This document shows positions 50,676 through 60,129 of a stretch of DNA of 64,000 nt, piece by piece. Numbering within the stretch: the first letter of the stretch is position 1; each line of letters begins with the position of its first letter. Source of the stretch: CAZKEW01 sp964580435 (GTDB lineage: Bacteria; Acidobacteriota; Aminicenantia; Aminicenantales; UBA8522). The notes below the pieces were generated by a model. The model did no database searches and was not told where the DNA came from. It saw only the letters and a list, made by a program, of their open reading frames with translations. The DNA is taken from NCBI GenBank assembly GCA_964580435.1, contig CAZOKP010000005.1:11245-75244 (forward strand). Direction: 5' to 3'. The translations under genes and the position numbers were made by a program.

Positions 50676-52807
50676 CCAATTATCTTCCTCCGTTTCTGCT
50701 CGGGTTTCTGGCCACTTCCTTCCAAATCCTGCTGCTGCGGGAATTCTCCGCCCATTTCTACGGGAATGAAATGATGATCGGAATCGTCCTGGCCTCCTGG
50801 CTTCTCTGGGGAGGTCTCGGCAGCCTAACGGCTCCGAAAATTAAGTTCAAGGCAAAGCATCTGCCGTATATTTATGGCCTGGTCATTCTTCTCTTCCCCG
50901 TCTCGCTCATAGGCGTCAGGTTTTCCAGATTTATGCTGCATCTTCTTCCCGGTGAGCTCACCGGAATGACTTCCGTCCTCTTCATCTCTCTCGGTTTTTG
51001 TTTTCTCGTCAGTTTTCCTTTAGGAATCCTTTTTGTCTTCAACGTCAGCCGCATCGGAGGCCGGATTACTCAGGTCTATATATTTGAATCGCTCGGCGCC
51101 GCGACGGCAGGATTGATCGTTCACTGGCTTCTCGTCCCTTATTTCTCCGCCTGGCTGGCCGTTTCTCTGGTCGGCGCGGCGGGCGCTCTGTTCATCTCCT
51201 TCGCAGCGGCAAAAAAGCCGCCGTGGCTCTTTTTGGGGTTTATCCTGGTTTTCCTGGCAGGATTCGGCCTCTTTGACCTTCCCAGTCAAAAGATCTACTG
51301 GAAGCCGTTCAATCTTATCGCCAGCAAGGACACCCGTTACGGAAGGCTCCAGGTCATCCAAACCCAGGAACAAATTTCTCTCTACAGCAACGGCTTCCAG
51401 GCCTATTCGTATCCAAATCCTGCCGCCGCCGAGGAGTCCGTCCATTTTGCCCTGCTTCAAAATCCGGAGGCTCGATCTGCACTCCTCATCGGGGGCGGGG
51501 CGGGAGGAAGCCTGAAAGAAATGCTCAAATACCCTCGGGTCGAAGTCGATTATGTCGAGTTGGACCCCGAGATTATCCGCTTATCCCGAAGATTTTTGAG
51601 CCCTGAGGAAAGGACTATTTTGGGCGGTGAGCGGGTTCACCTATTCTTTCAAGACGGGAGAGCTTTTCTCCAGAAATCAGCAAAAAAATTCGAATTCATC
51701 ATCCTGATCCTGCCGGAGCCAGCCACAGCCCAGCTCAATCGGTTTTACACGAGAGAATTTTTTTGTCTGGCCAAGGAAAAGCTCGACCCGAACGGCGTTT
51801 TTTCCTTTACCGTTCCCTCGGCCGAAAACTATATCAGCCCCGCCCTTCAGCAGTTTCTCTCCTCTCTTTATTTCACTCTGACAAGCGTTTTCACGGAAGT
51901 GAAAGTCGTGCCCGGGGACAGAAATATTTTTCTCGCCTCTTCCCGTCCCCTGTCTCTCAATACTGCTGATCTCGGCCAAAGAATCGAGTCCTATCACCTG
52001 GACAACCTTTATGTAAACCCTTCCTTTCTCGCGTCCCGGCTTCATTCTCTCAGGGTCGATTACTTGGAAAGCATGTTGAAGTCAGGAGATAAGAGGCTCA
52101 ACCGCGACCTTGTTCCCGTGAGCTTTTTTTTTCACGCGGTCCTCTGGAGCACGCAGTTCAATAGCCTGGACTCAAAGATATTGGGCTCCTTGTCCGGGCT
52201 TTCTTTTTTTTGGCTGCTTGATTTCCCTCTTCTTCTCTTTGTGCTCCTGCTTCTTTTTTTATACATCAAAAGGAAAACAACCAGCTTTTTCTTGACGCCT
52301 CTTGTGGTCATGGGCCTGACGACGATCGCAGTGGAAATCATTCTGCTCGTCTGGTTTCAAGCGCTCTACGGCTATCTTTATGGGCGGATTGCCCTACTTC
52401 TAACCGCCTTTATGTTTGGGCTCTTCCTGGGGAGCCTGGCAAGCTCAAGAATCAAAGACGCATCGTTCAGACATCTCATTATTGTCCAGTCCGGGTTTCT
52501 GGTCGTCCTGGTTCTTTTTCAGCTGACCCTGGAGGCAGCTCCCCCCGAGTTCCTGGCGTTTCTTTTCCTTCTGCTCTTTGGCTCTCTCGGCGGCGCTCTT
52601 TTTATCGTTTCTAACCGGCTTTATCTCCGAGAAAAAAGCAATTACGGAATCGGCTATGGACTCGACCTGGGGGGCTCTTTTCTCGGGGCCTTTGTGACTT
52701 CTTCCGTTCTAATCCCCCTCGTCGGATTGCCCCTTCTTTTGAGATATCTCCTTCTCCTGAATTCTTTTTGCTTTCTGTTCCTTCTGCTCCGCCCCAAAAA
52801 TCCTTGA
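50672..52807 (+). CDS. Membrane-embedded spermidine-synthase-like methyltransferase fold protein
   Basis: 711-aa protein with about seven N-terminal transmembrane segments (GFLATSFQILLLREFSAHFYG motif), a central Rossmann domain like spermidine synthases (ALLIGGGAGGSLKEMLKY, VDYVELDPEIIRLSRRFL, FQDGRAFLQ) and seven more C-terminal membrane segments. TTG at 50672 overlaps the amrS stop (TTGA); a GTG at 50633 is the alternative. Family members are widespread, mostly without known function. Probably co-transcribed with amrS and DUF362. Confidence 0.87.
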   Translation: MTNYLPPFLLGFLATSFQILLLREFSAHFYGNEMMIGIVLASWLLWGGLGSLTAPKIKFKAKHLPYIYGLVILLFPVSLIGVRFSRFMLHLLPGELTGMTSVLFISLGFCFLVSFPLGILFVFNVSRIGGRITQVYIFESLGAATAGLIVHWLLVPYFSAWLAVSLVGAAGALFISFAAAKKPPWLFLGFILVFLAGFGLFDLPSQKIYWKPFNLIASKDTRYGRLQVIQTQEQISLYSNGFQAYSYPNPAAAEESVHFALLQNPEARSALLIGGGAGGSLKEMLKYPRVEVDYVELDPEIIRLSRRFLSPEERTILGGERVHLFFQDGRAFLQKSAKKFEFIILILPEPATAQLNRFYTREFFCLAKEKLDPNGVFSFTVPSAENYISPALQQFLSSLYFTLTSVFTEVKVVPGDRNIFLASSRPLSLNTADLGQRIESYHLDNLYVNPSFLASRLHSLRVDYLESMLKSGDKRLNRDLVPVSFFFHAVLWSTQFNSLDSKILGSLSGLSFFWLLDFPLLLFVLLLLFLYIKRKTTSFFLTPLVVMGLTTIAVEIILLVWFQALYGYLYGRIALLLTAFMFGLFLGSLASSRIKDASFRHLIIVQSGFLVVLVLFQLTLEAAPPEFLAFLFLLLFGSLGGALFIVSNRLYLREKSNYGIGYGLDLGGSFLGAFVTSSVLIPLVGLPLLLRYLLLLNSFCFLFLLLRPKNP

Positions 52808-52815
52808 GAGGCGGT

Positions 52816-52844
52816 TTGACATCATTGCCCTTCTGTGCTAATAG
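52816..52844 (+). promoter_or_regulatory. Promoter of the alpha/beta hydrolase gene
   Basis: TTGACA (52816-52821), 17-bp spacer, TAATAG (52839-52844), giving a leader of about 34 nt. Confidence 0.7.
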
Positions 52845-52851
52845 GTAACGC

Positions 52852-52881
52852 CTTTGGTGTCATATCCAGATAGTCCCAAAG
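52852..52881 (+). promoter_or_regulatory. CTTTGG-N18-CCAAAG dyad in the leader
   Basis: CTTTGG (52852-52857) and CCAAAG (52876-52881) flank an 18-nt loop and end 3 nt before the ATG. The same six-base arms and loop length occur in the leader of the LuxR-type regulator (26913-26942). Confidence 0.35.
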
Positions 52882-52884
52882 AGA

Positions 52885-53676
52885 ATGGACGGCTTAGACA
52901 CAAATCGCGAAAAAGAGAACCTTGTCCTCGTCAACGCCTACTTGACCAATAGCTTGGTCTTGAAAGGGTTCATCGATTATCTGAGCCGCTTTTTCAACGT
53001 CTATTTCATCGACCTTCCGGGTTTCATCCAAGATGTCCCTCCGCTTGCCCAAATCTCCATCGAAAGCTATGCCGGATATGTCCAGAAAAGACTTGAACGG
53101 CTGAACCTTAAGAGCTTTATCCTCGGGGGCATTTCTTTTGGGTTTCTGGTCGCGAGCCATATGCCGCAAGATCAAAGATGCAAGGGACTTGTCGCTATCG
53201 CTCCTTATATCAATTCCCGCTCGCTCAAGCTGGGATTCCTGAAAATGTCCGTCTACTCGCTCCTTGTTCATCTGACCCTGACCTTCAACATGTCTACTAA
53301 GATATGGGAAAGCCGCCATTTCCATCGGGCTTTTCATTGGTACAGCGACTATCCTGCCGAACGAATCAATAACCTTTTGAGCCATATGGACGGGAGGACC
53401 TTTTTTGAAACCGCAAGGATCATCCTGGGACACCGCGAGCCCTGCCCCTTTCACGCGTTGCCCTATGTCCTCATCATCAGTTCTTCCGACAAAACCATCA
53501 AGAACGATCCTCTCCTGAAACTTTTTGCGAAGAACGTCGAAAACCTGAAAGTGCTGGAAGTCGGCACGGATCACTATCCTCTGGATATCAGCGCAGACTA
53601 TTTTAAGAAAAGAATTCCTGAGGAACAAATCAAAGACATCATTCTTTTTGTCAACGGAAAAGCAGCCCGGAATTAA
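52885..53676 (+). CDS. Alpha/beta hydrolase
   Basis: 263-aa soluble hydrolase. Nucleophile elbow GISFGF (LGGISFGFLVASHM), VYFIDLPGF and C-terminal LIISSSDKTIKND and GTDHYPLDI provide the Ser, Asp and His expected of the fold. No signal peptide. An esterase, lipase or peptidase-like activity on a small substrate is possible; not assignable. Stands alone with its own promoter. Confidence 0.82.
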   Translation: MDGLDTNREKENLVLVNAYLTNSLVLKGFIDYLSRFFNVYFIDLPGFIQDVPPLAQISIESYAGYVQKRLERLNLKSFILGGISFGFLVASHMPQDQRCKGLVAIAPYINSRSLKLGFLKMSVYSLLVHLTLTFNMSTKIWESRHFHRAFHWYSDYPAERINNLLSHMDGRTFFETARIILGHREPCPFHALPYVLIISSSDKTIKNDPLLKLFAKNVENLKVLEVGTDHYPLDISADYFKKRIPEEQIKDIILFVNGKAARN

Positions 53677-53699
53677 GAGCCCGGGTCGGGCAAATTTTC

Positions 53700-53728
53700 T
53701 TGACAGGAAATCAAATTTATGTTTTACT
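53700..53728 (+). promoter_or_regulatory. Promoter of the hdr-kor-flox operon
   Basis: TTGACA (53700-53705), 17-bp spacer, TTTACT (53723-53728), leaving a leader of about 70 nt before hdrC. Confidence 0.5.
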
Positions 53729-53803
53729 GGAAAGTCATTTTTGGCATGACAATTTCTCAAAGAGATAGATATCTCGCCATCCAATCTTGAAAGAGCAAAA
53801 CAC

Positions 53804-54211
53804 ATGAGAATCAACATATCCAAGAAAAAAATCAGGGACCCTTTTGTCCAAAAGATCGAGGAACTGAGCGGCCAGAAGCTTCTCGCCTGTTATCAGTGCG
53901 GCAAATGCTCAGCTGGGTGCCCCGCGGTGTCCCAGATGGATATCTTGCCCAATCAAATCATCCGCTTCGCCCAGCTCGGGCTGAAAGAGGAGCTCCTCGA
54001 ATCCAAATCCATCTGGGTCTGCGCCTCCTGCTACACCTGCAACGTCCGCTGTCCCAAGGGGATAAAAATAGCTGAAGTGATGGAAGCCCTCAGGCAGGTC
54101 CTGCTGCGCAAAAGATGCGACCATGTCGAAATCCCCAAACTCACCAACGAAGAAAAGGCCAGCGTGCCAGCCATCGCCTTAATCAGCAATTTCCGGAAAT
54201 TCACGTCTTGA
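53804..54211 (+). CDS. hdrC: Heterodisulfide reductase subunit C-like 4Fe-4S protein
   Basis: 135-aa electron carrier with two 4Fe-4S motifs, CYQCGKCSAGCP (residues about 27-38) and CASCYTCNVRCPKG (about 70-83), as in HdrC. It shuttles electrons between HdrA and HdrB. First gene of the long operon to the right edge; followed after 23 bp by hdrB. Confidence 0.92.
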   Translation: MRINISKKKIRDPFVQKIEELSGQKLLACYQCGKCSAGCPAVSQMDILPNQIIRFAQLGLKEELLESKSIWVCASCYTCNVRCPKGIKIAEVMEALRQVLLRKRCDHVEIPKLTNEEKASVPAIALISNFRKFTS

Positions 54212-54234
54212 CAGAGAGATGTTAAGGAATCACG

Positions 54235-55113
54235 ATGAAAATAAGCTACTACCCGGGTTGCACCTTAAAAAGCAATGCCAAGAACTTTGAAGACTCCGCG
54301 CTATGCTCCTTAAAAGAGCTTGGGGTTGACGTCCAGGAGCTCAAGCGCTGGAACTGCTGCGGGACCGTCTATTCCCTGGCGACTGACGATCTGATGCATC
54401 ATCTTGCCTCTATCCGCAACCTGATCCGCGTCAAAGAAGCCCAGACAGATTCGGTGATGACTCTTTGTGCCATGTGCTACAACACCCTGAAGAGAGTCAA
54501 CGAGAGGATCAAAGCCGACCCGGAAAGCCTGGAAAAAATCCACAAATTCATGGATGAGGAAAAAGTCTCCTACGAGGGCGATGTTAAAGTCCGTCATCTG
54601 CTGGAACTTTTGCGGGACGATATCAAATTCGAGAACATCACCAGGAAGGTCCGAAAGCCCCTGAAAAGCCTTAAGGTTGCCAGCTATTATGGCTGCCTTC
54701 TGGTCCGTCCCAAAGAGATCGGGTTTGATGACCTGGAAAATCCCCGGATTCTCGACGACCTGATGACCGCCCTGGGCGCTAAGTCCGTGGATTTCCCGTA
54801 TAAGACAGAATGCTGCGGTGCTTATCAGACGGTCGATAAGCCCGAAATCATTGCCGAGAGGACATACGGCATCCTGACCTCCGCCCGGAACCAGGGGGCC
54901 GAGGTCGTCGCCGTAAGCTGCCCTCTCTGCGCGTTCAACCTGGATCATCGGCAAAAAGAGACGACTCAGAAATACTCGGAATTCAAGAAAATGCCGATTC
55001 TCTACTTCACCCAAATCATGGCCATCGCTCTGGGGTGTGAGGAAAAAGACCTCCGTTTTGACCTTCATTATGTTAACCCCAAGCCGCTGCTCGAACAGAA
55101 AGGCTTGATCTGA
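54235..55113 (+). CDS. hdrB: Heterodisulfide reductase subunit B-like protein
   Basis: 292-aa protein with two CCG domains: first NCCGTVYS with CAMCYNTL, second ECCGAYQT with CPLCAFNLD. In methanogen HdrB these hold the two unusual 4Fe-4S clusters that split the disulfide. YYPGCTLKSNAKNFEDS at the start is typical. In bacteria the true acceptor of HdrB is unknown; no dsrC-like gene is visible here. Confidence 0.93.
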   Translation: MKISYYPGCTLKSNAKNFEDSALCSLKELGVDVQELKRWNCCGTVYSLATDDLMHHLASIRNLIRVKEAQTDSVMTLCAMCYNTLKRVNERIKADPESLEKIHKFMDEEKVSYEGDVKVRHLLELLRDDIKFENITRKVRKPLKSLKVASYYGCLLVRPKEIGFDDLENPRILDDLMTALGAKSVDFPYKTECCGAYQTVDKPEIIAERTYGILTSARNQGAEVVAVSCPLCAFNLDHRQKETTQKYSEFKKMPILYFTQIMAIALGCEEKDLRFDLHYVNPKPLLEQKGLI

Positions 55114-55120
55114 GGAAAAA

Positions 55121-55396
55121 ATGATCCACTTTGGCGATCTCAAGGCTAAAAAAGGCACCATTCATATCAACAAGGAACGATGCAAAGGTTGCGGGTTTTG
55201 TGTGGAATACTGTCCCAGGGACGTCCTCGAACTCTCCGAAGAATTCAACAAGAAGGGCTACCATCCGCCCCGTATCGTAAAAGAAGAAGAATGCTGTTAT
55301 TGCCAACTCTGTGAAGCGATCTGCCCGGAGTTCGCCCTGTTTGTCACACTCAAGAAAGAGGAGGAAGAAGGTGAAAAAAGTGAAAGCCGACCCTAA
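55121..55396 (+). CDS. korD: 2-oxoacid oxidoreductase delta (ferredoxin-type) subunit
   Basis: 91-aa di-cluster ferredoxin: CKGCGFCVEYCP and CCYCQLCEAICP, each with the CxxCxxCxxxCP spacing. Position directly before korA and the matching size identify it as the delta subunit, passing electrons from the thiamine-dependent core to free ferredoxin. Its end overlaps korA by 26 bp. Confidence 0.9.
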   Translation: MIHFGDLKAKKGTIHINKERCKGCGFCVEYCPRDVLELSEEFNKKGYHPPRIVKEEECCYCQLCEAICPEFALFVTLKKEEEEGEKSESRP

Positions 55397-56537
55397 GGGA
55401 GTCTTAACCGGATCCCATTATCTGGACGGCGACTTTGCCATAGCCGAGGGCGCGCTGGCAGCCGGCTGCCGTTTTTTTGCGGGTTACCCGATTACGCCTT
55501 CCACGGAAACGGCGGAAAGGTTTGCCGAGCGGATTCCCTTTGTTGGCGGAGTTTTTATACAGATGGAGGATGAGATTGCCTCTATCACGGCGTTGATCGG
55601 AGCCTCCTGGGCTGGCCAGAAAGCCATGACGGTGACTTCCGGACCAGGATTTTCCTTGATGATGGAGAATATCGGGCTGGCCTGCATGATGGAAGCTCCG
55701 CTTGTCATCGCTAACGTCCAGAGGGGCGGGCCCTCCACGGGGCTTCCCACCCTGGTCGGCCAAGGTGACATGATGCAGGTCAAGTGGGGCTCCCACGGCG
55801 ATTTCAGGATCATCGCCCTCTCCCCCGATTCTCCCCAAGAGTGTTTTGACCTCACCATCAAGGCCTTCAACCTCGCGGAATTGTACCGGGTTCCTGTTTT
55901 TGTCATGACGGACGAGTGCGTCGGCCACATGCATGAAAAAGTCGTGATCCCCGCTGCTGACCAGATCGAGGTCGTCGAACGGAAATGGTACAAGGGGCCG
56001 AAAGACAAGTACCTCCCCTACAAGCCGGACAAAGACAAGGTCCCCTTCATGGTCAAAGCGGGTGACGGCTACCGCTTCCACACGACCGGACTCACCCATG
56101 ATGAAAGGGGCTACCCTGCGATTAACGCCGAATGCCAGGATGTCTGCGTCCGCCACCTGGTGGATAAGATCGATAATAACGCTGATAAAATCATCGAATA
56201 CCAAGAAGACCAGACAGACAATGCCGATGTCGTGGTCATATCCTACGGCATCACCTCAAGGGTCGCGACCAAGGCGATTCAAGAGGCCAGAAAGTCCGGT
56301 ATTAAAGTGGGAACCATGCGGTTGATCACAGTCTGGCCTTTCCCGGAGAAACGGATCAAGGAGCTGGCCAAAAAAGTCAAGGCGTTCGTCATCCCGGAGC
56401 TAAACCTGGGTCAGGTCCGCATGGAGGTGGAACGCTGCGCCTTTGGCCAGGCCCCGGCCATCGGAGTAGGCCATTGCGGCGGCTGGGTCCATGACCCCGA
56501 TGACATTCTCAAAGCCATCAAGGAGGCAGCCCGATGA
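55371..56537 (+). CDS. korA: 2-oxoacid:ferredoxin oxidoreductase subunit alpha
   Basis: 388-aa pyrimidine-binding part of the thiamine pyrophosphate enzyme that decarboxylates a 2-oxoacid to acyl-CoA. GYPITPSTETAERFAERI, TVTSGPGFSLMMENIGLACMMEAPLVI and NVQRGGPSTGLPT are hallmark stretches; C-terminal INELNLGQ-type motif (IPELNLGQVRMEVER). GTG at 55371 has GGAGG 6 nt upstream. Motifs lean to 2-oxoglutarate/2-oxoisovalerate type rather than pyruvate, but specificity is not proven. Confidence 0.92.
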   Translation: MKKVKADPKGVLTGSHYLDGDFAIAEGALAAGCRFFAGYPITPSTETAERFAERIPFVGGVFIQMEDEIASITALIGASWAGQKAMTVTSGPGFSLMMENIGLACMMEAPLVIANVQRGGPSTGLPTLVGQGDMMQVKWGSHGDFRIIALSPDSPQECFDLTIKAFNLAELYRVPVFVMTDECVGHMHEKVVIPAADQIEVVERKWYKGPKDKYLPYKPDKDKVPFMVKAGDGYRFHTTGLTHDERGYPAINAECQDVCVRHLVDKIDNNADKIIEYQEDQTDNADVVVISYGITSRVATKAIQEARKSGIKVGTMRLITVWPFPEKRIKELAKKVKAFVIPELNLGQVRMEVERCAFGQAPAIGVGHCGGWVHDPDDILKAIKEAAR

Positions 56538-57403
56538 AAGAAGAACCCCGGCTCGAAGAACGTAACCCGATAGAGAATTTCTTGAGGATGGACCGCATCC
56601 CCCACATCTGGTGTCCTGGGTGCGGCATCGGAACGGTCGTGACCTCTTTTGCCGAAGCCCTGCGCAAGAGTCAGATCGATTTGAGCAAGGTCGCCGTGGT
56701 CTCCGGCATCGGCTGCACTGGAAGGGTCGCCGGCTATGTCAAGCTCGATTCGTTCCACAGCACTCACGGCCGGGCCATCCCCTTTGCCACCGGACTGAAG
56801 TTGGCCAATCCTGAACTCAAGGTCGTCGTTTTCAGCGGCGACGGCGATATCGCAGGCATCGGCGGCAATCATCTCATCCACGCCGCTCGGCGCAACATGG
56901 ACCTCGTGGTCATCTGCGTCAACAACTTCAACTACGCGATGACGGGAGGGCAGGTTGCGCCCACAACACCGATTCAGGCCAACCTTTCCACCGCCCCTTA
57001 CGGCAATTTCGAGTATCCTTTTAACCTGCCTTATCTGGCCGAAGCCTGCGGCGCGACTTATGTGGCCCGCTGGACGGCTTTGCATCTGCGCAGAGTTACC
57101 AAGTCCATCCAGGAGGCGCTGGGCAAAAAGGGTTTCTCTTTCATCGAGGTCATCACGCCATGTGTCACCCTTTACGCCCGCCGCAACAGGCTGGGAGACG
57201 GGCTCAACCTGATGAAATACTACTACGAGAACTGCGACATCCAACACGGCGCTGATACCCGCACGCTGGCCATCGACTTTCAAGCGAAATTCGTTGTCGG
57301 CAAATTCATCGATAAGGATAAACCGACTTTTCTCGAATGCATGAATACTCATCTGCAGAAAGCCTTGGGCGAAAAATACGTCCCCTATGGAGTCAAGCCA
57401 TGA
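56534..57403 (+). CDS. korB: 2-oxoacid:ferredoxin oxidoreductase subunit beta
   Basis: 289-aa TPP-binding subunit. WCPGCGIGTVV, SGIGCTGRVAGYVKLDSFHSTHGRAIPFATGLKLANP and the TPP motif SGDGDIAGIGGNHLIHAARRNMDL with NNFNYAMTGGQ are complete. ATG overlaps the korA stop. korC begins 4 bp before its stop. Confidence 0.93.
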   Translation: MKEEPRLEERNPIENFLRMDRIPHIWCPGCGIGTVVTSFAEALRKSQIDLSKVAVVSGIGCTGRVAGYVKLDSFHSTHGRAIPFATGLKLANPELKVVVFSGDGDIAGIGGNHLIHAARRNMDLVVICVNNFNYAMTGGQVAPTTPIQANLSTAPYGNFEYPFNLPYLAEACGATYVARWTALHLRRVTKSIQEALGKKGFSFIEVITPCVTLYARRNRLGDGLNLMKYYYENCDIQHGADTRTLAIDFQAKFVVGKFIDKDKPTFLECMNTHLQKALGEKYVPYGVKP

Positions 57404-58184
57404 ACGAGATCCGTTTTTCAGGCTATGGCGGGCAGGGCATTATCCGCTGCGGTCTCATCGCCGGAAAGGCCATCTCCCTGTTTGACAACAAGTACGCAAC
57501 TATGACTCAGAGCTTCGGACCGGAGGCCCGGGGAAGCGCCTGCAGCTCTCAGGTTGTCGTTTCCGAGGACCGCGTGCTTTACCCCTACATCACCCGGCCG
57601 GAGATTCTCGTGACCATGTCTCAAGATGCCTACGAAAAGTATGAACCTGATCTCCGGGAAGGCGGCATCCTGATCTATGACACGGACCTGGTGAGATTAA
57701 AGCCGGCCCGGCCGAAAATCAAGATCTACGGCATCTCCTCAACCCGCTTTGCCGAGGAAATGGGCAATCGCATTTTTGCCAACCTAGTTATGCTCGGGTT
57801 CTTCACGGCTATCACCAAGGTCGTTACTCCCGAGGCCATGAAAAAGGCCCTTCCTGGACTGGTCCCCAAGAGATTCTTGGAGCTTAATATCCGGGCTTTC
57901 GAAAAAGGCTACAGCTACGGGCTNNNNNNNNNNNNNNNNNNNNNNNNNNNNNNNNNNNNNNNNNNNNNNNNNNNNNNNNNNNNNNNNNNNNNNNNNNNNN
58001 NNNNNNNNNNNNNNNNNNNNNNNAGAGATTCTTGGAGCTTAATATCCGGGCTTTCGAAAAAGGCTACAGCTACGGGCTTGAAATCTTGAGCCAAGAAAAA
58101 CAAGAACCCAAACACAGCGCGCCCAAACAGGAGGCGCCGATCAAGGAATCCCAGAAAATCCCGACTCGAAAGGCAAAAAAATGA
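57400..58184 (+). CDS. korC: 2-oxoacid:ferredoxin oxidoreductase subunit gamma, split by a false gap
   Basis: Gamma subunit starting MNEIRFSGYGGQGIIRCGLIAGKA, with SFGPEARGSACSSQVVVSEDRVLYP. The coding sequence is interrupted by 100 N (57924-58023). The 55 bp before the N run (57869-57923) are repeated exactly after it (58024-58078). Collapsing the duplicate and N run gives 57400-57923 joined to 58079-58184, 630 nt, 209 aa, ending IPTRKAKK and a TGA overlapping the hdrA ATG. The Pro/Lys/Glu-rich tail of about 30 residues is extra to the family core. Confidence 0.9.
57869..58078. repeat. Scaffold gap (100 N) flanked by an identical 55-bp overlap
   Basis: N run at 57924-58023. The 55 bases on its left (57869-57923) and right (58024-58078) are identical, the signature of two contigs that share one assembly k-mer and were joined with a fixed-length gap. 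Not a biological repeat. Confidence 0.95.
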
Positions 58185-60127
58185 AACGGACAGGAGTTTT
58201 CATCTGCCACTGCGGTATCAACATAGCCGGGACGGTGGACGTAAAAAAAGTCGCCCAGGAGCTGTCTCAGCATGCGGGCGTCGTCCACGCTGAAGATTAC
58301 GTTTATATGTGTTCTGACCCCGGTCAGAACTTGATCATCCAGGCGGTCAAAGATAAAAAACTGGACCACGTCGTCGTCGCCTGCTGCTCTCCTAACCTTC
58401 ATGAAACCACGTTTCGCAACGCCTCCAAGGCGGCCGGCCTCAATGCGTTTCGCTGCGAGATCGCCAACATCCGTGAGCAGTGCAGCTGGGTCCATAAGGA
58501 CAGGGCCAAGGCCACTCAAAAAGCCACCAAGATCACCAAGAGCATCGTCGAAAAAGTCCGCCGCGACGAAGCGCTGGAAGCCTTGAGCGTTCCGGTCACC
58601 CGAAAGGCACTGGTTATTGGAGGCGGCATCGCCGGAATCCAGGCCTCTCTGGACCTGGCCAACAGCGGTTACGAGGTTATCCTTGTTGAAAGATCCCCTT
58701 CCATCGGCGGCCACATGATCCAGCTTTCCGAAACGTTCCCCACGCTCGATTGTTCGCAATGCATCCTGACGCCGAAGATGGTCGAGGTCTCCAAACATCC
58801 TAAGATCAAGCTCATGATCTACAGCGAGGTCCAGGACATTAGCGGCTATGTCGGCAATTTCAAGGTCAAGATCCTGAAAAAACCCACTTATGTGGACAAG
58901 GATAAATGCAACCTCTGCGATGAATGCACCAAAGTCTGCCCGATCGTTGTGCCCAATGAATTCGACCTCGGCCTAACAGGCCGGAGGGCGATCTACATCC
59001 CCTTCCCTCAGGCCATCCCGGCTTCATACACGCTCGACATCAAGGCCTGCCCCGGCCTTCTGCCTATCGCCTGCGGGAAGTGCGCTGACGTCTGCGATGT
59101 CAAGGCCATCGATTACGACATGAAACCTCAGATCATCGAAGAAGAGGTCGGGGCGATAATCGTGGCCACGGGCTTTGACCTGTACGATAAAGAGAATATG
59201 GCCGAATACGGCTACGGCAAGCTCCCCGATGTCCTGGATGGCCTCCAGTTCGAGAGGCTGTGCTCCGCTTCCGGGCCGACAAAGGGCCAGATCCTCCGTC
59301 CGTCGGACAAAAAAGAGCCCAAGGAAGTCGTCTTCATTCAGTGCTCAGGCTCCCGGGACCCGGAGAATCACTGCGCCTACTGCTCAAAAATTTGCTGCAT
59401 GTACACGGCCAAGCATGCCATGCTCTATAAGCACCATGTCCACGATGGACAGGCCTATATTTTTTACATCGACATCCGCTCCGGCGGCAAAGGGTACGAG
59501 GAGTTCGTTCAGCGGGCCGTTGAAGAGGACGGCGTTCTTTACCTGCGGGGAAAAGTCTCCAAGATCTTTGAGGAAAACGGCAAGGTCAAGGTCTGGGGGG
59601 TGGACACCCTGACCGGCAAACACATTGAAATTGCCGCCGATATGGTCGTTTTGGCCCAGGCCATGAGGCCTTCCCAAGGTGCTCAGGAACTGGCCAAGAA
59701 ACTTAAGCTGGCCATGGACAAGGACGGATTTTTAGCAGAGGCCCATCCCAAGCTGAGGCCGGTCGAGAGCGTGACGTCGGGAATGTTCTTGGCCGGAGCC
59801 GCCCAAGCGCCCAAGGATATTCCTGAAGCCGTCGCCCAGGCCAGCGGGGCTGCCGCCAAGGCCATCACGATCCTCTCCCAGGAAAGACTGTTTCATGCTC
59901 CGACGGTGGCCAAGGTTTTCACCAACCTCTGCACAGGGTGCGGGATGTGTGTCCAGGTTTGTCCGTATGATGCCATCACCTTGAAGGATGGAAAAGTCGA
60001 GGTCAATGAAGTCCTTTGCGAAGGTTGCGGCACCTGCTCGGCCACGTGTCTGCGTTCGGCCATCCAGGTCAAGAATCTCAGTCAACAGCAGGTTCACGAA
60101 ATGATCAACGCGTGTCTCGGAGGCTAA
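58181..60127 (+). CDS. hdrA: Heterodisulfide reductase subunit A-like flavoprotein
   Basis: 648-aa FAD protein at the heart of flavin-based electron bifurcation. N-terminal domain GVFICHCGINIAGTVDV with ACCSPNLHE, FAD motif VIGGGIAGIQASLDLANSGY, LDCSQCILTPKM, then Fe-S motifs CNLCDECTKVCP and CGKCADVC, and two C-terminal ferredoxin motifs CTGCGMCVQVCP and CEGCGTCSATC. Length and motif order are those of full HdrA. Followed by mvhD, which feeds it electrons. Confidence 0.94.
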   Translation: MKRTGVFICHCGINIAGTVDVKKVAQELSQHAGVVHAEDYVYMCSDPGQNLIIQAVKDKKLDHVVVACCSPNLHETTFRNASKAAGLNAFRCEIANIREQCSWVHKDRAKATQKATKITKSIVEKVRRDEALEALSVPVTRKALVIGGGIAGIQASLDLANSGYEVILVERSPSIGGHMIQLSETFPTLDCSQCILTPKMVEVSKHPKIKLMIYSEVQDISGYVGNFKVKILKKPTYVDKDKCNLCDECTKVCPIVVPNEFDLGLTGRRAIYIPFPQAIPASYTLDIKACPGLLPIACGKCADVCDVKAIDYDMKPQIIEEEVGAIIVATGFDLYDKENMAEYGYGKLPDVLDGLQFERLCSASGPTKGQILRPSDKKEPKEVVFIQCSGSRDPENHCAYCSKICCMYTAKHAMLYKHHVHDGQAYIFYIDIRSGGKGYEEFVQRAVEEDGVLYLRGKVSKIFEENGKVKVWGVDTLTGKHIEIAADMVVLAQAMRPSQGAQELAKKLKLAMDKDGFLAEAHPKLRPVESVTSGMFLAGAAQAPKDIPEAVAQASGAAAKAITILSQERLFHAPTVAKVFTNLCTGCGMCVQVCPYDAITLKDGKVEVNEVLCEGCGTCSATCLRSAIQVKNLSQQQVHEMINACLGG

Positions 60128-60129
60128 CG

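Noticed and set aside
57869..58078. True direct repeat or transposon footprint in korC
   Set aside because: The two copies are identical, flank a fixed 100-N run and collapse to a perfect frame; an assembly artefact explains everything.
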